NCBI GenBank assembly: GCA_030789695.1
Contig: CM061142.1
Span: 353,375,486 to 353,439,485, forward strand
DNA length: 64,000 bases
Source of the DNA: Scilla litardierei
Lineage: Eukaryota; Streptophyta; Magnoliopsida; Asparagales; Asparagaceae
Direction: 5' to 3'
Notes under the pieces: generated by a model
Database searches by the model: none
Told to the model about the DNA's origin: nothing
The model's input: only the letters and a program-made list of their open reading frames with translations
Made by a program: the position numbers and the translations under genes
Part shown: piece by piece, positions 1 through 9,439 of the stretch
Layout of the letters: every line of letters begins with the position of its first letter
Numbering within the stretch: position 1 is the first letter of the stretch

Positions 1-1773
1 ATCATTGATGAAGAAGAGAATATATTACCTTTATCTAATTCTTTAGATAATATTGATGAAATTGATGCTACTAAACCCTCTGTTGAGTCTGTTTCAGATA
101 ATACAGATCTTCCTAAGGCATTTGCACAAGTTCCAAACCATCCATCAGAATTAATCATTGGAGATATCATAGATGGAGTAAGAACTCGTCGTCAAATAGA
201 ACAAATGGCGCATTGTGCTTTCCTCTCAACCATTGAACCAAAGAACATCAATGAAGCATGCAAAGACAGTTCTTGGATCATTGCTATGTAGGAAGAACTC
301 AATCAATTTCAGAGAAACGATGTTTGGGAATTAGTTTCCAGACCAACAGATCATTCAATTATTGGTACCAAGTGTGTATTCAAAAATAAATTGGATGAAT
401 CTGGTCAGGTAATTAGAAACAAGGCAAGATTGGATGCACAAGGTTATAATCAAGAAGAAGGAATTGATTATGAAGAAACCTATGCACCAGTTGCTCGTCT
501 TGAATCTATTAGAATGCTTTTATCATTTGCATGTTTTAAAGATTTTAAATTATTTCAAATGGATGTTAAAAGTTCTTTTTTAAATGGTTTTCTTAAGGAG
601 GAAGTTTATGTTGAACAACCTCCTGGTTTTACTCATGAGAATTTAGAAAATCATGTTTTCAAACTAAAGAAAGCTTTATATGGTCTTAAACAAGCACCTC
701 GTGCTTGGTATGATCGATTGAAAAGTTATCTTTTAAATTCTGGTTATAAAATTGGTAAAATTGATTCAACTCTGTTTATTAAAAATATAAAATCTGACAT
801 CATTATTATTCAAATATATGTTGACTATATTATATTTTGTTCTACTAATGAAACTCTTTGTTTAGATTTTTCTAAGATTATGCAGAAGGAATTTGAAATG
901 AGTCATATGGGCGAACTCAACTACTTCCTTGGACTTCAAATCAAACAAATGAAGGAAGGTATCTTCATTCATCAATCAAAGTATGCCAAAGAACTCATCA
1001 AGCGTTTTGGTTTAGAGACTTCTGCTGATAAACATACTCCAATGAGTACATCTACATCAATAGACAAAGATTTAAATGGTAAGAGTGTTGATCAACGTCT
1101 TTACAGAGGTATGATTGGCTCTCTACTTTATTTAACTGCTAGTAGACCTGATATTATGTTTTCAGTTTGTTTATGCGCACGTTTTCAAGCAGATCCTAAG
1201 ATGTCACATCTTACTGCTGTAAAACGGATAATTAGATATGTTAAACATACTTCTGATTTTGGATTATTTTATCCTAAAACTAGCACATATGATTTATTAT
1301 CATATAGTGACACAGATTTTGCTGGTTGCAAATCAGACCGAAAAAGTACCAGTGGTACATGTCATTTTCTTGGACATGCTTTGGTCTCATGGTTTAGCAA
1401 AAAGCAAAATTCTGTTTCATTATCTACTACAGAGGCAGAATATATTGCCGCTGGATTAGCATGTGCACAAATTTTATGGATGAAACAAACTATCTCAGAT
1501 TATGGTATTGAGTGTTTCACATGTCCTATAATGTGTGATAACACTAGTGCAATTAATTTGTCTAAGAATCCAGTTCATCATTCACGCACTAAGCATATAG
1601 ATGTCCGTCATCACTTTTTAGATGATCGTGTACAAAAAGGGGATATAGTTCTGAAATTCATTTCCACCGAACATCAGATTGTCGATATCTTAACTAAGCC
1701 TTTGAAAGAGGACTCTTTCATCAAACTTAGAAGAGATCTAGGCATCATCAGTGAATCTGAATTTGCCATTTAA
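1..1773 (+). pseudogene. S1 pol, RT and RNase H part (degraded)
   Basis: Reverse transcriptase and RNase H of a copia polyprotein, which copy the element RNA into DNA in cytoplasmic particles. The frame is open from base 1 apart from a TAG at 289-291, where a conserved W/AMQEEL-like stretch reads AM-stop-EEL. RT landmarks seen: [51 protein letters not shown]. The catalytic YVDD box reads YVDY (near 820-831), a loss of the second aspartate. RNase H landmarks: [36 protein letters not shown]. It ends at TAA 1771-1773. The two lesions make it non-functional; family assignment is secure. Confidence 0.93.
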
Positions 1774-1833
1774 TGTTTTCCAATTTTTGTGAATTTCTGG
1801 AATTTTCTTATAATTTTGTAATAATTATTTTTA

Positions 1834-1865
1834 TTAGTCGACTAAAGTCTTGTTTAATCGACTAA
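1834..1865. repeat. S1 palindrome pair 1
   Basis: TTAGTCGACTAA at 1834-1845 and TTAATCGACTAA at 1854-1865: 12-bp palindromes with 20 bp start to start (8-bp spacer). Confidence 0.9.
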
Positions 1866-2449
1866 TATATTCGAATTTCTTTTACAAACCGTTTTGCTTT
1901 TTATATTCGGTTTACTTTAATATTTTTATTTTTTTATTCCATTCCTATCTCTACGGAATATTCACTAAATTTGGTTTAATTCTCTACCAAACTCTAGGGA
2001 TTGTCTTTTTCTATAAGAATTAGGTTTGTCTTTTCTATTATGAGACTTGATTTCAAAAAATTAAATTTTTTTACTTACCGCGTCCTGACATAAGGCTTTT
2101 CGGCTTCTTATGTTGGCCGCCTATCTTGTCTTGGAAACCACGAATTGCCTTCATAATATCACCTTGGAAATCGACATTTACATTTCCCTTTCCCAACGCA
2201 CTCCAGGCCACATGTCCCGTTCTCATTCGGCCCCTTCCTTGCCTAGAAATCCGATATCTTATTTTATCTTGGAATGAGGACTTTACCTCATCAATATTTA
2301 ATCCCTTGACCAACTTTATTCAAATCTTTAAATATCTTCACCTACTCTTGTACTTTTCCAACGTAATATTTATCTTTTCATTTTTTTATTTTATTTTTAT
2401 TATTATTAAAATCCAAACGGTGCGTATTAGATATTTTTTTTCGGTTACC

Positions 2450-2481
2450 TTAGTCGACTAACCAATCTATTAGTCGACTAA
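2450..2481. repeat. S1 palindrome pair 2
   Basis: Two perfect TTAGTCGACTAA copies at 2450-2461 and 2470-2481, 20 bp start to start. This is the pair closest to the env-like gene, 259 bp before its ATG. Confidence 0.92.
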
Positions 2482-2739
2482 CTCGATTTTTTAAACCGTT
2501 TCCGATCAAACTTCCGTCTTTTTGCGTTTTCGTTTCTTCTTCCTCCCGCCTCTTCACATATTTTTGAAAACTTTTCAGTTCTATCTCACCCATTCAGTTT
2601 CTCAAACTGCTCTCGAACTGATCATAGCACCCATTCACTTGGATAACTACTTCCACTATTGCCTATTTATTTTCGGAAATTACTCTCCATTTCTTTTATC
2701 CCAAACCGAACCCTCTCTTCAACCTCATCTTCTTCCTCC

Positions 2740-3978
2740 ATGGCTCTCCCTCAATTTCGTGATGCCGCGGCCGAAAATCGCTTCAACGCCTCCACAAATG
2801 CAAAGTTCCATCCTGAGCGCTTCATTGATTATATTGCTCTTGCTTCCTTCAATATCCTCTCCATCCTTTCCGCAGCCGGCCTCGAAAAGATTTGGGCACT
2901 CGGATATAAGGAACCCTACTACCCCCTTCTCGTCCGCGAATTCTACGCAAATCTCGAGCCGTGCGTCATCAGTCGTGATACCCATATCCTCACCCGCATC
3001 AAGAACCTTCCAATTTGTCTAACTCTTCGTCGGATCTGTGAGTTGCTTGATCTTCCTCCACATTTTTCGGGTTCTCTCAACTTTACAATGTCCGATCCTC
3101 GTATCCTTGCAAAAATTGCAACCCCTTGGGTTCATAAACTCTCTTTTGTTCATTTCCACCCACCTGCTCGCATCATCCTTAAGGTTATAGTTTCCAATCT
3201 TATGCCGAAAGGCCGCTCCTTTAACTATCTTTCCAACGAATTGGAGCATTGCCTTTATGCGGTGATGGGCGGGTTACCTATTACCTGGGGTTTCATGATC
3301 TTGCAGTCTCTTCTTCGGCCAGTTCAAACTCATATCTATCATCCCTCATTCATAACCTTGGTACTCAAAATGTTTTGTGTTCCTCTCGACGGAGAACTTG
3401 CCGTCTCCAATCCTTATAATATCAACATCATCACTTTGCACAATATGCATTTGGATCTTTCGGACCTTGAGAAATCCGATGCGGCCAATAGTGATGATGA
3501 TGACGCCGATGAAGATCCTGAAGAAGACCCCGTAGAAGACCCTACTTCAGCCGGCCCCGACTATACTCCGACCCAAAACACTTTCGGCCGCTCTTCCTCT
3601 ACTCCGGGTTCTTCCCGTGGTTTTCGTCGTTTTGTTAAGAAACAATGCGTCCACAAATGTTTTTCTGAGTGTCGAACCAATCCTAGATCCTGTCCCCTAA
3701 AGACCCCACGGACATCCTCTACTCCTCGCCAAACTACCCAAACTACACTTCACGGTCTTCGCGAGGATGTTCGCTCTCTTCGCGATACGGTCACTACCTG
3801 GTTTAGGGACTTTCGGTCTGCCTTAACTGAACAAGCTCATGTGCTCGACCAAGTTCAACTCAACCAGAGCAAGCTTGTTTCTGCACTTGAGGCTTTGAAT
3901 GTGGTTGCTCCAGAGGAAACACCCCGTCGTAAATCGCGTCGCAATTCTCAGGACTATGGTTCTCCTTCCGGACGTTAG
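2740..3978 (+). CDS. Sirevirus envelope-like protein (putative plant transposon protein domain)
   Basis: A 412-residue ORF without interruption, in the position where Sireviruses carry an env-like gene. The frame is open further upstream to 2659, but the ATG at 2740 (MALPQFRDAAAENRF) follows a pyrimidine-rich leader in a good start context (CCATGG). The N-terminal half (AAENRFNASTNAKF, FYANLEP, ICELLDLPP) resembles the plant transposon-associated domain that starts with a RYF-like motif and contains F-YANL. Then follow an acidic run rich in Asp/Glu (about residues 248-268), a Ser/Thr/Pro-rich basic segment, and a heptad-like C-terminal helix (LREDVRSLRDTV ... LVSALEAL) that suggests a coiled coil. 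I see no clear signal peptide or terminal membrane anchor. The function is unknown; a true envelope role is unproven. Confidence 0.75.
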   Translation: MALPQFRDAAAENRFNASTNAKFHPERFIDYIALASFNILSILSAAGLEKIWALGYKEPYYPLLVREFYANLEPCVISRDTHILTRIKNLPICLTLRRICELLDLPPHFSGSLNFTMSDPRILAKIATPWVHKLSFVHFHPPARIILKVIVSNLMPKGRSFNYLSNELEHCLYAVMGGLPITWGFMILQSLLRPVQTHIYHPSFITLVLKMFCVPLDGELAVSNPYNINIITLHNMHLDLSDLEKSDAANSDDDDADEDPEEDPVEDPTSAGPDYTPTQNTFGRSSSTPGSSRGFRRFVKKQCVHKCFSECRTNPRSCPLKTPRTSSTPRQTTQTTLHGLREDVRSLRDTVTTWFRDFRSALTEQAHVLDQVQLNQSKLVSALEALNVVAPEETPRRKSRRNSQDYGSPSGR

Positions 3979-4296
3979 ACCTTGCCGTTCGTTGTCGTCG
4001 TTATCCTAGTTGTTATCGCATGTCGTCGGTGTTTGCTGTTTGATGAATGTTGTGGTATTTTCTTTTTGGGTTGTAGGCCTTCGGGCTTTTTGTGATAGGC
4101 ATTGGCAACAGTCTGTATTATGATTCTCATCCGTAGTTGTTATAGGCCGTCGGGCCTTAGTACTAAATATGTGGGACAGTCTGCTTGCTTGTCCCTTTGT
4201 ATGATTACTATCTCGTTTTGTTTAGTAAAATCTGTTTGGTTCTGTTTTGTGACAACTTTGTTCCATTGTATGTTCTGTTCTGTGTTATTATTCCTC

Positions 4297-4328
4297 TTAG
4301 TCGACTAACAAATTCTTTAATCGACTAA
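4297..4328. repeat. S1 palindrome pair 3
   Basis: TTAGTCGACTAA at 4297-4308 and TTAATCGACTAA at 4317-4328; 20 bp start to start. Confidence 0.9.
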
Positions 4329-4360
4329 CATTTATTTTTCCCCATATTTTTGTCAATGAC

Positions 4361-4511
4361 AAAGGGGGAGAATATTTAGGCAAATTTTAAGGGGGAGAAT
4401 ACATATTTGTCATCATATAACTGAGTATCACATATGATATGATATCTGCATATAACTGAATATGACACATCATTTTTTATGAATATTTGTCATCATCAAA
4501 AAGGGGGAGAA
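4361..4511 (+). promoter_or_regulatory. Multiple polypurine tracts (plus-strand primer sites)
   Basis: AAAGGGGGAGAA at 4361-4372, AAGGGGGAGAA at 4389-4399 and AAAAAGGGGGAGAA ending at 4511, directly before the LTR TG. Repeated tracts of this type are characteristic of Sireviruses; the last one is the expected primer for plus-strand synthesis. Confidence 0.88.
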
Positions 4512-4852
4512 TGTTGGGATTTCATAATCCCATGTTCACTTTCCTATTCTATTCCATATGATTTTGATGTGACAATTATTATTATTGCTACTCACTCTAT
4601 CTATGCAGATGTGCAGTTTCCTAATATATCCACGCTTGGACAATAATCACTTGATAAGGAATCCCTGCACAAAGGCATCTCAAATACTCACATGAAGCTC
4701 AACATATATATCTACGGAAATCTACGGACTGATGTATTTTTATATTTATAGATTTCAGAGCCTTGAATATGAAATCCATCTAAGTCCTAGGTTCCTAATA
4801 ACATATCCTACCAACCCTTTTTCAGATAAGTCAAAATTCACGTTTGTCTGTC

Positions 4853-4884
4853 TTAGTCGACTAAGGCAACCATTAGTCGACTAA
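4853..4884. repeat. S1 palindrome pair 4 (LTR)
   Basis: Perfect TTAGTCGACTAA at 4853-4864 and 4873-4884; 20 bp start to start. Confidence 0.92.
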
Positions 4885-4987
4885 AAACTTTTTCTTCGAA
4901 TTTTGACCTGAAAATTTCTGAGTAGTCTTCAGTCAACATCAAAAAGTTACCGTTAAAATTTCAGTCAAAAATTCCAAAGTTTGACTT

Positions 4988-5018
4988 TTAGTCGACTAAG
5001 CCTTCTTTAGTCGACTAA
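4988..5018. repeat. S1 palindrome pair 5 (LTR)
   Basis: Perfect TTAGTCGACTAA at 4988-4999 and 5007-5018; 19 bp start to start. The pair ends 104 bp before the TATA box. Confidence 0.92.
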
Positions 5019-5122
5019 TGAAGTTTTTGTGTCCGTTTTTTCTGAAACTTTCCAGACCATTTCTGAACGGTAGGAAACTCCTTTTCCCCCCATTTTCAAT
5101 CAGAATAACTGCCCAAAAATAC

Positions 5123-5130
5123 TATAAATA
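5123..5130 (+). promoter_or_regulatory. S1 LTR TATA box
   Basis: TATAAATA in the middle of the LTR, followed by a C/T-rich transcribed-leader-like sequence. Confidence 0.6.
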
Positions 5131-5863
5131 AGAGGGCATACCCCTCATTCTTTCCACACAACTTTCTTCTCTCTTTCTTCCTAGAATTGTTGATTCTAAG
5201 CAATCTTGCCTTAGTTGCTCTTTTCTCATTTGTAAGAAGAAATCCATAGATTTCTCTCTTCTTATGAGAACGGAAGAACTTCAAGATTCTTAATCATAGA
5301 TCTTTTGGAAATTGAAGTTTTCTTCCTTGAAGCAATTTTGATCTTTTTCAACATCATTTTAGAAAGTTGTTTGTGTTCATAATTGTAAGAAGAAATCGAT
5401 TGATCTCTCTCTTCTTTTATGAACCAGAGAACTTCAAGTATTGTTCTTCATTTCATATCTTATATATCTTGAAGTCTCTTTTTAAACACCATCCTTGAAT
5501 TTCATTCTAATTTCATAACAAGGCTATATGTGTTTTTCTATTTCTTATTTAACAGGTTTGAATCTCTTTTAAGATTGTACAAAGTTTGGGACTCGGGGAG
5601 TGTCGCCATTTTTGTAAGTTGGTGCTTGCAGGGCAAGTGATTATAGTGGATTGAAAATCTCTACGGGGTAGAGGACTGGAGTAGGATCAAAAGGATCCGA
5701 ACCAGGATAAATCTCTGTGTTTGCGTTTGATTTACTTTTTCTACATTCTTTACTTTCTGCACATCTTAAGCAATTAGAAGTAATTCTTTAATTGCAACAG
5801 TTAATTTTTTAATATACACTATTCACCCCTCTCTAGTGTATTTGATCCTTACAAGCTAGAATT

Positions 5864-6999
5864 TCACTCCTTTTTATCAACGGGGTCACCTGTTAAGTAG
5901 TGCTTCAGGCTATGCCCGTTTACCTTGAATGAATCCCCCTTTTCGATAATTTCGACAGAATCATAGGGAAAGACTTGAACGACCTTGAACAGTCCAGACC
6001 ATCGTGATCGTAGCTTTTCTGGGAATAGCTTCAACCTTGAATTGAAGAGGAGGACCATATTATTTTCCTTGAACTCCCTTTTTATGATGTGCTTATCGTG
6101 CCACTTGTTCGCTTTTTTCCTTGTAGATTCGGGAATTCTCGTAAGCGTCGACCCTAAACTCATCTAATTCGTTCAGCTGTATAAGATGTCGCTCCTGTGC
6201 ATTTTTGCTATCAAAGTTCAAATGCTTGATCGCCCAATAAGCCTTGTGCTCTAGTTCCACCGGGAGATTGCATGCCTTTCCGTAAATCATGCGACATGTG
6301 GATGTTCCTATAGGGGTTTTGTAGGCCGTCCGATAAGCCCAAAAGGCATCATCTAATTTTGTCGTCCAATCTTTCCTCGAACTTGCAACGGTCTTTTCCA
6401 AGATGTTCTTTATCTCCCAGTTGGAGACTTCCACTCGGCCGCTTGTTTGGGGATGGTAGGCGAGTCTGATACGATGGCGTATTCCATATTTCCCCAATAA
6501 GGCTTCAAATTTGTTCTCGATAAAATGTTTTCCTCCATCGCTAATCACAACTCTTGGAACACTGAATCTGGGGAAAATGTTCTTCTTGAAGAACTTGGAG
6601 ACTACACGGGCGTCATTAGTTGGTGAGGCTATTGCTTAAACCCATTTAGAGACGTAGTCTACCGCGACCAATATATATTGGTTGCCAAGGCTGGATGGGA
6701 ATGGACCCATGAAGTCTATCCCCCAAACGTCAAATATTTCGATTTCTAGGATGCTATTCTATGGCATTTCATTCCTTCTGGAGATGTTTCCCACCCTTTG
6801 GCATCTATCACACTCCTTGATAAAGCTGTTCACATCCTTGAATAGTGTGGGCCAGTAGAAACCACATTGGAGGATTTTCGTCGATGTTTTCATCGTACTA
6901 GCATGCCCTCCGCATTGCAAGCTGTGACAATGTGAAATTACAGATGTCATCTCGCTCTCCAGGACACATCTCCTGATGATTCCATTGTTGCAAGTCCTG
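5864..6999 (-). pseudogene. A1 integrase (broken)
   Basis: Integrase inserts the cDNA into chromosomes. On the minus strand I see the HHCC zinc-binding part ([12 protein letters not shown] ... CDRCQRVG), the first catalytic Asp region (near 6640-6750, interrupted by TAA at about 6638), the second ([13 protein letters not shown]) and the Glu region ([20 protein letters not shown]). The C-terminal part (LFNSRLKLFPEKLRSRWSG) is in another frame; two open stretches overlap at 6093-6163, so there is a frameshift there. It ends GDPVDKKE-stop at 5864. S1 begins 10 bp further on. Confidence 0.88.
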
Positions 7000-8815
7000 T
7001 ATATGAGTGGGTCGTCCCAAAAATAGCTCTGGATGTCGTGCAGGAACCTCTTGCGTTGTTGTAAGGTCAAGTCATATGGCATGATCCTGCATGCAAGGTA
7101 ATTGACGATATCAATAAACCAGGGAGTTTTTGCAAGGGCAACAATGAAGAGATGGTCATCCGGGAAGGAGTCGTCTATCGGAAGGGGATGATTTGGGTCG
7201 TCAAATGTAAGGCACGAGAGGTGGTCTGCGACTACATTCTCGGTACCCTTGTCTCTAATCTCCAAATTGAATTCCTGAAGTAAAAGGATCCACCTAATTA
7301 GTCGGGGTTTGGTGTCCTTCTTGTTTAATAGACATCTGAGGGCGGCATGATTGGTGTGGACAATAACCTTGGACCCAACGATATATGACCTAAACTTTTC
7401 GATGGAAAAGATGACGGCGAGCAATTCCTTTTCCATAGTAATGTAATTCCTTTGGGCTTCATCCAAGGTTTTGTTAGTGTAGTAAACAACAAGGACTTTA
7501 TTGTCCTTTCTCTGCCCCAGAACTGCTCCAACGGTAACATCGCTCATGTCACACATTAATTCAAAAGCTAGGCTCCAGTCCGGGGGTTGGATGATTGTCA
7601 CAGTGGTGAGATCCTTCTTTAACCTGTTAAAATCTAAATGACAATCGTCGGAGAATATAAAAGGGGTGTCTTTAACTTGTAATTCGGTTAGTGGTCATGC
7701 AATCTTGAAAAATATCTAATAAAGCGACGATAAAATCATGTGTGTCCAAGAAATCTCCTAATCACTCTCACATTCACGGGAGGTGGCAACCTCTCGATAA
7801 CTTCAATCTTGGACTTGTCAACCTCTATTCCACGAGGCGAGATAATGTGTCCTAGAACTACCCCCTCTTGGACCATGAAGTGGCATTTCTCCCAGTTGAG
7901 CACACGATTAACTTCTTGACATCTTTTGAGCACTCTAGTCAGATTGTTTAGATAAGCGTCAAAGCTTGTGCCATAGACGGAGAAGTCGTCCAATAACACC
8001 TCCATGATATTCTCAACAAATTAAGAAAAGGTGGCAGTCATGCACCTTTGGAATGTCACAGGTGCATTGCATAGTCCAAACAGCATCCTTTGGGAGGCAA
8101 AGGTGCCCTAGGGACAAGTGAATGTAGTCTTTTCCTGGTCGTCGGGGTGGATGGGTATTTGGAGGAATCCAGAATACCCATCTAGGAAGCAAAAGTGTGA
8201 ATGCTTGGCTAGATGCTCCAGCATTTGATCAATGAAGGGAAGAGGGTAATGGTCTTTTCGGGTTGCATTATTGAGCTTCCTTTGGTCGATGCACATCCTC
8301 CACCCGGTGACAGTCCGAGTGGGGATGAGCTCGTCTTAATCATTCTTAACCATCATCATCCCTCCCTTCTTTGGAACTACCTGGACCGGGCTAACCCACA
8401 TAATATTAAAGATATGGTAGATTATTCCTGCTTCAAGTAGTTCTAGAACTTCCTTTTTGACCACATCCTTCATATTGGGGTTAAGATGCCTTTGAGGCTC
8501 AGTAGAGGTGGTGCTATCATCCTCCAAAAGGATCCAACGAGTACATCTACTGGGGCTAAAACCTTTTATATCATCGATCGAGTATCCTATGACGTTCCTA
8601 AATTTTTTCAAGATAGCTATGAGGTCGTAAGTTCAGTGTTAGACAATGAGGCATTGACTGGGTACGTGGAATTCTCCCCTAGGAAGGCGTACTTTAAATT
8701 AGGGGGAAGGGGTTTAAGATTGACCTCCAGGGAGTCGACATCCCCTACCTCCATTATCTCGGCATGTGGTGTGTCCTTTGAAGGTTCAACATCCCGATAA
8801 GGAGCATGTTGGATT
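7000..8815 (-). pseudogene. A1 reverse transcriptase and RNase H (broken)
   Basis: Minus-strand fragments in order: linker before RT (YAFLGENSTYPV, about 8640-8700), RT start (NPNMKDVVKKEVLELLEAG), palm (CIDQRKLNNATRKDHYPLPF, HFCFLDGYSGFLQIPIHPDD), the catalytic region (VLLDDFSVYG, 7960-8005), thumb (VLNWEKCHFMVQEGVVLGH) and RNase H ([13 protein letters not shown] ... [13 protein letters not shown] ... [14 protein letters not shown]). At least three frame changes or stops separate these blocks (near 8300-8336, 8005-8108 and 7601-7736). It is Athila-like and cannot be translated as one protein. Confidence 0.88.
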
Positions 8816-8910
8816 TTGTGTCTTGCTAATTTTGAAGTTGAGGCTTTCCCTAGTGATGGAATTAGTGTACTAATCCGGAAGAAAGTTTCGATGATCTGTG
8901 GTACCTCTTC

Positions 8911-9306
8911 TCAGCGTGTAATTGGTTCTTGCTCATGGTCGAGTCTTCCAGGTGGAGGTTGGTACTCAAAGCTGCATGTGGCCTGTGTAGCTAGGCTATT
9001 CATCACAATCCTCTCAAGTGGCGTCAGTTGTAGGAAGGAATACTGTGCGTCCATATGGAAATCTTGATGTGGAGGGGCGGTGTAGTCTATCCAATGATGG
9101 TAGGATAGGTGAGGAAAAGGTTCATATGGGTGAATTTCAGGTCGATGCTGGTCATGTATGTGTCCATGCTTGTGGCATACACCATGGCTCACCGACACAG
9201 TTAGATTGAAGGAAGTTGCTCCCATTCTCAGCTGGGTTAAATGATGTGTCAGGCTGTCCATCTTGTTTGCAAGGGCTAGTGCAGTTCTGGTAATGGCCAA
9301 TATCAT
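8911..9306 (-). CDS. A1 hypothetical ORF after the primer site
   Basis: A 131-residue open frame starting at the first ATG after a TTTGCAG-GTG stretch downstream of the primer site, where gag would begin. The start (LALANKMDSLTHHLTQLRMG) could be part of a gag coiled coil. The rest is His-rich and I cannot place it. No capsid, zinc knuckle or protease motif is visible. It may be a remnant fused by the deletion that removed gag-protease. Confidence 0.35.
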   Translation of the reverse strand: MILAITRTALALANKMDSLTHHLTQLRMGATSFNLTVSVSHGVCHKHGHIHDQHRPEIHPYEPFPHLSYHHWIDYTAPPHQDFHMDAQYSFLQLTPLERIVMNSLATQATCSFEYQPPPGRLDHEQEPITR

Positions 9307-9413
9307 CAGAAAAACCTCTATTCACCTGCAAAATAAGAAAAGTAGAGAAGTGAATGTAGGGTAAAGAAATACGTAGTCTCTCTACAAAGGCTAAAAACTA
9401 ATATCAAATCCTG

Positions 9414-9437
9414 CCTCCCTGGCAACGGTGCCAAAAA
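9414..9437 (-). promoter_or_regulatory. A1 primer-binding site
   Basis: On the minus strand TTTTTGGCACCGTTGCCAGG follows the LTR end (GCGATCA) after 2 bp. It resembles the TGGCGCCGTTGCC site complementary to tRNA-Asp used by Athila/Tat elements, and is identical to the site in A2 at 19171-19194. Confidence 0.85.
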
Positions 9438-9439
9438 GC

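Larger units (their letters stand above)
1774..2739 (+). other. S1 spacer between pol and the env-like gene
   Basis: About 970 bp without a convincing ORF on either strand. It holds two pairs of the palindrome TTAGTCGACTAA (1834-1865 and 2450-2481). The second pair is followed by a TTTTTTAAAC stretch near 2488 and a pyrimidine-rich leader-like segment up to the env-like ATG. It may contain an internal promoter; that is inference from layout only. Confidence 0.6.
3979..4511 (+). other. S1 3' untranslated spacer
   Basis: AT-rich non-coding stretch between the env-like stop and the 3' LTR. It contains palindrome pair 3 (4297-4328) and three polypurine tracts. The short ORF at 4102-4308 has no recognisable features. 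Confidence 0.7.
1..5853 (+). mobile_element. S1: Sirevirus-like Ty1/copia retrotransposon, 3' part
   Basis: Order seen: RT-RNase H end of pol, spacer, env-like ORF, spacer with three AAGGGGGAG-type polypurine tracts, and an LTR that starts TGTTGG and ends in CA. An env-like gene downstream of pol and multiple polypurine tracts are hallmarks of the Sirevirus lineage. The 5' LTR, gag, protease and integrase lie left of the window. The right end abuts 10 bp of sequence and then the integrase stop of an oppositely oriented Athila-type element, so S1 probably inserted into that element. The flank AGCTA (5854-5858) is a candidate target-site duplication that cannot be checked here. Confidence 0.88.
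4512..5853 (+). repeat. S1 3' LTR
   Basis: About 1342 bp, from TGTTGGGA after the polypurine tract to GATCCTTACA. The first bases form a perfect 7-bp stem (4515-4521 with 4526-4532). The end carries the CACCCCTCTCTAGTG-type block seen near the 3' end of Sirevirus LTRs. A TATAAATA box lies at 5123-5130 and two palindrome pairs lie 105-270 bp upstream of it. The 5' LTR is outside the window, so boundaries rest on TG/CA, polypurine tract and family resemblance. Confidence 0.85.

Noticed and set aside
2071..2461. ORFs on both strands in the S1 pol-env spacer
   Set aside because: 80 and 111 codons, no similarity to anything I recognise, overlap each other and run into the palindromes.
8486..8800. 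104-codon plus-strand ORF
   Set aside because: Antisense to the A1 linker before RT, whose motifs read on the minus strand.
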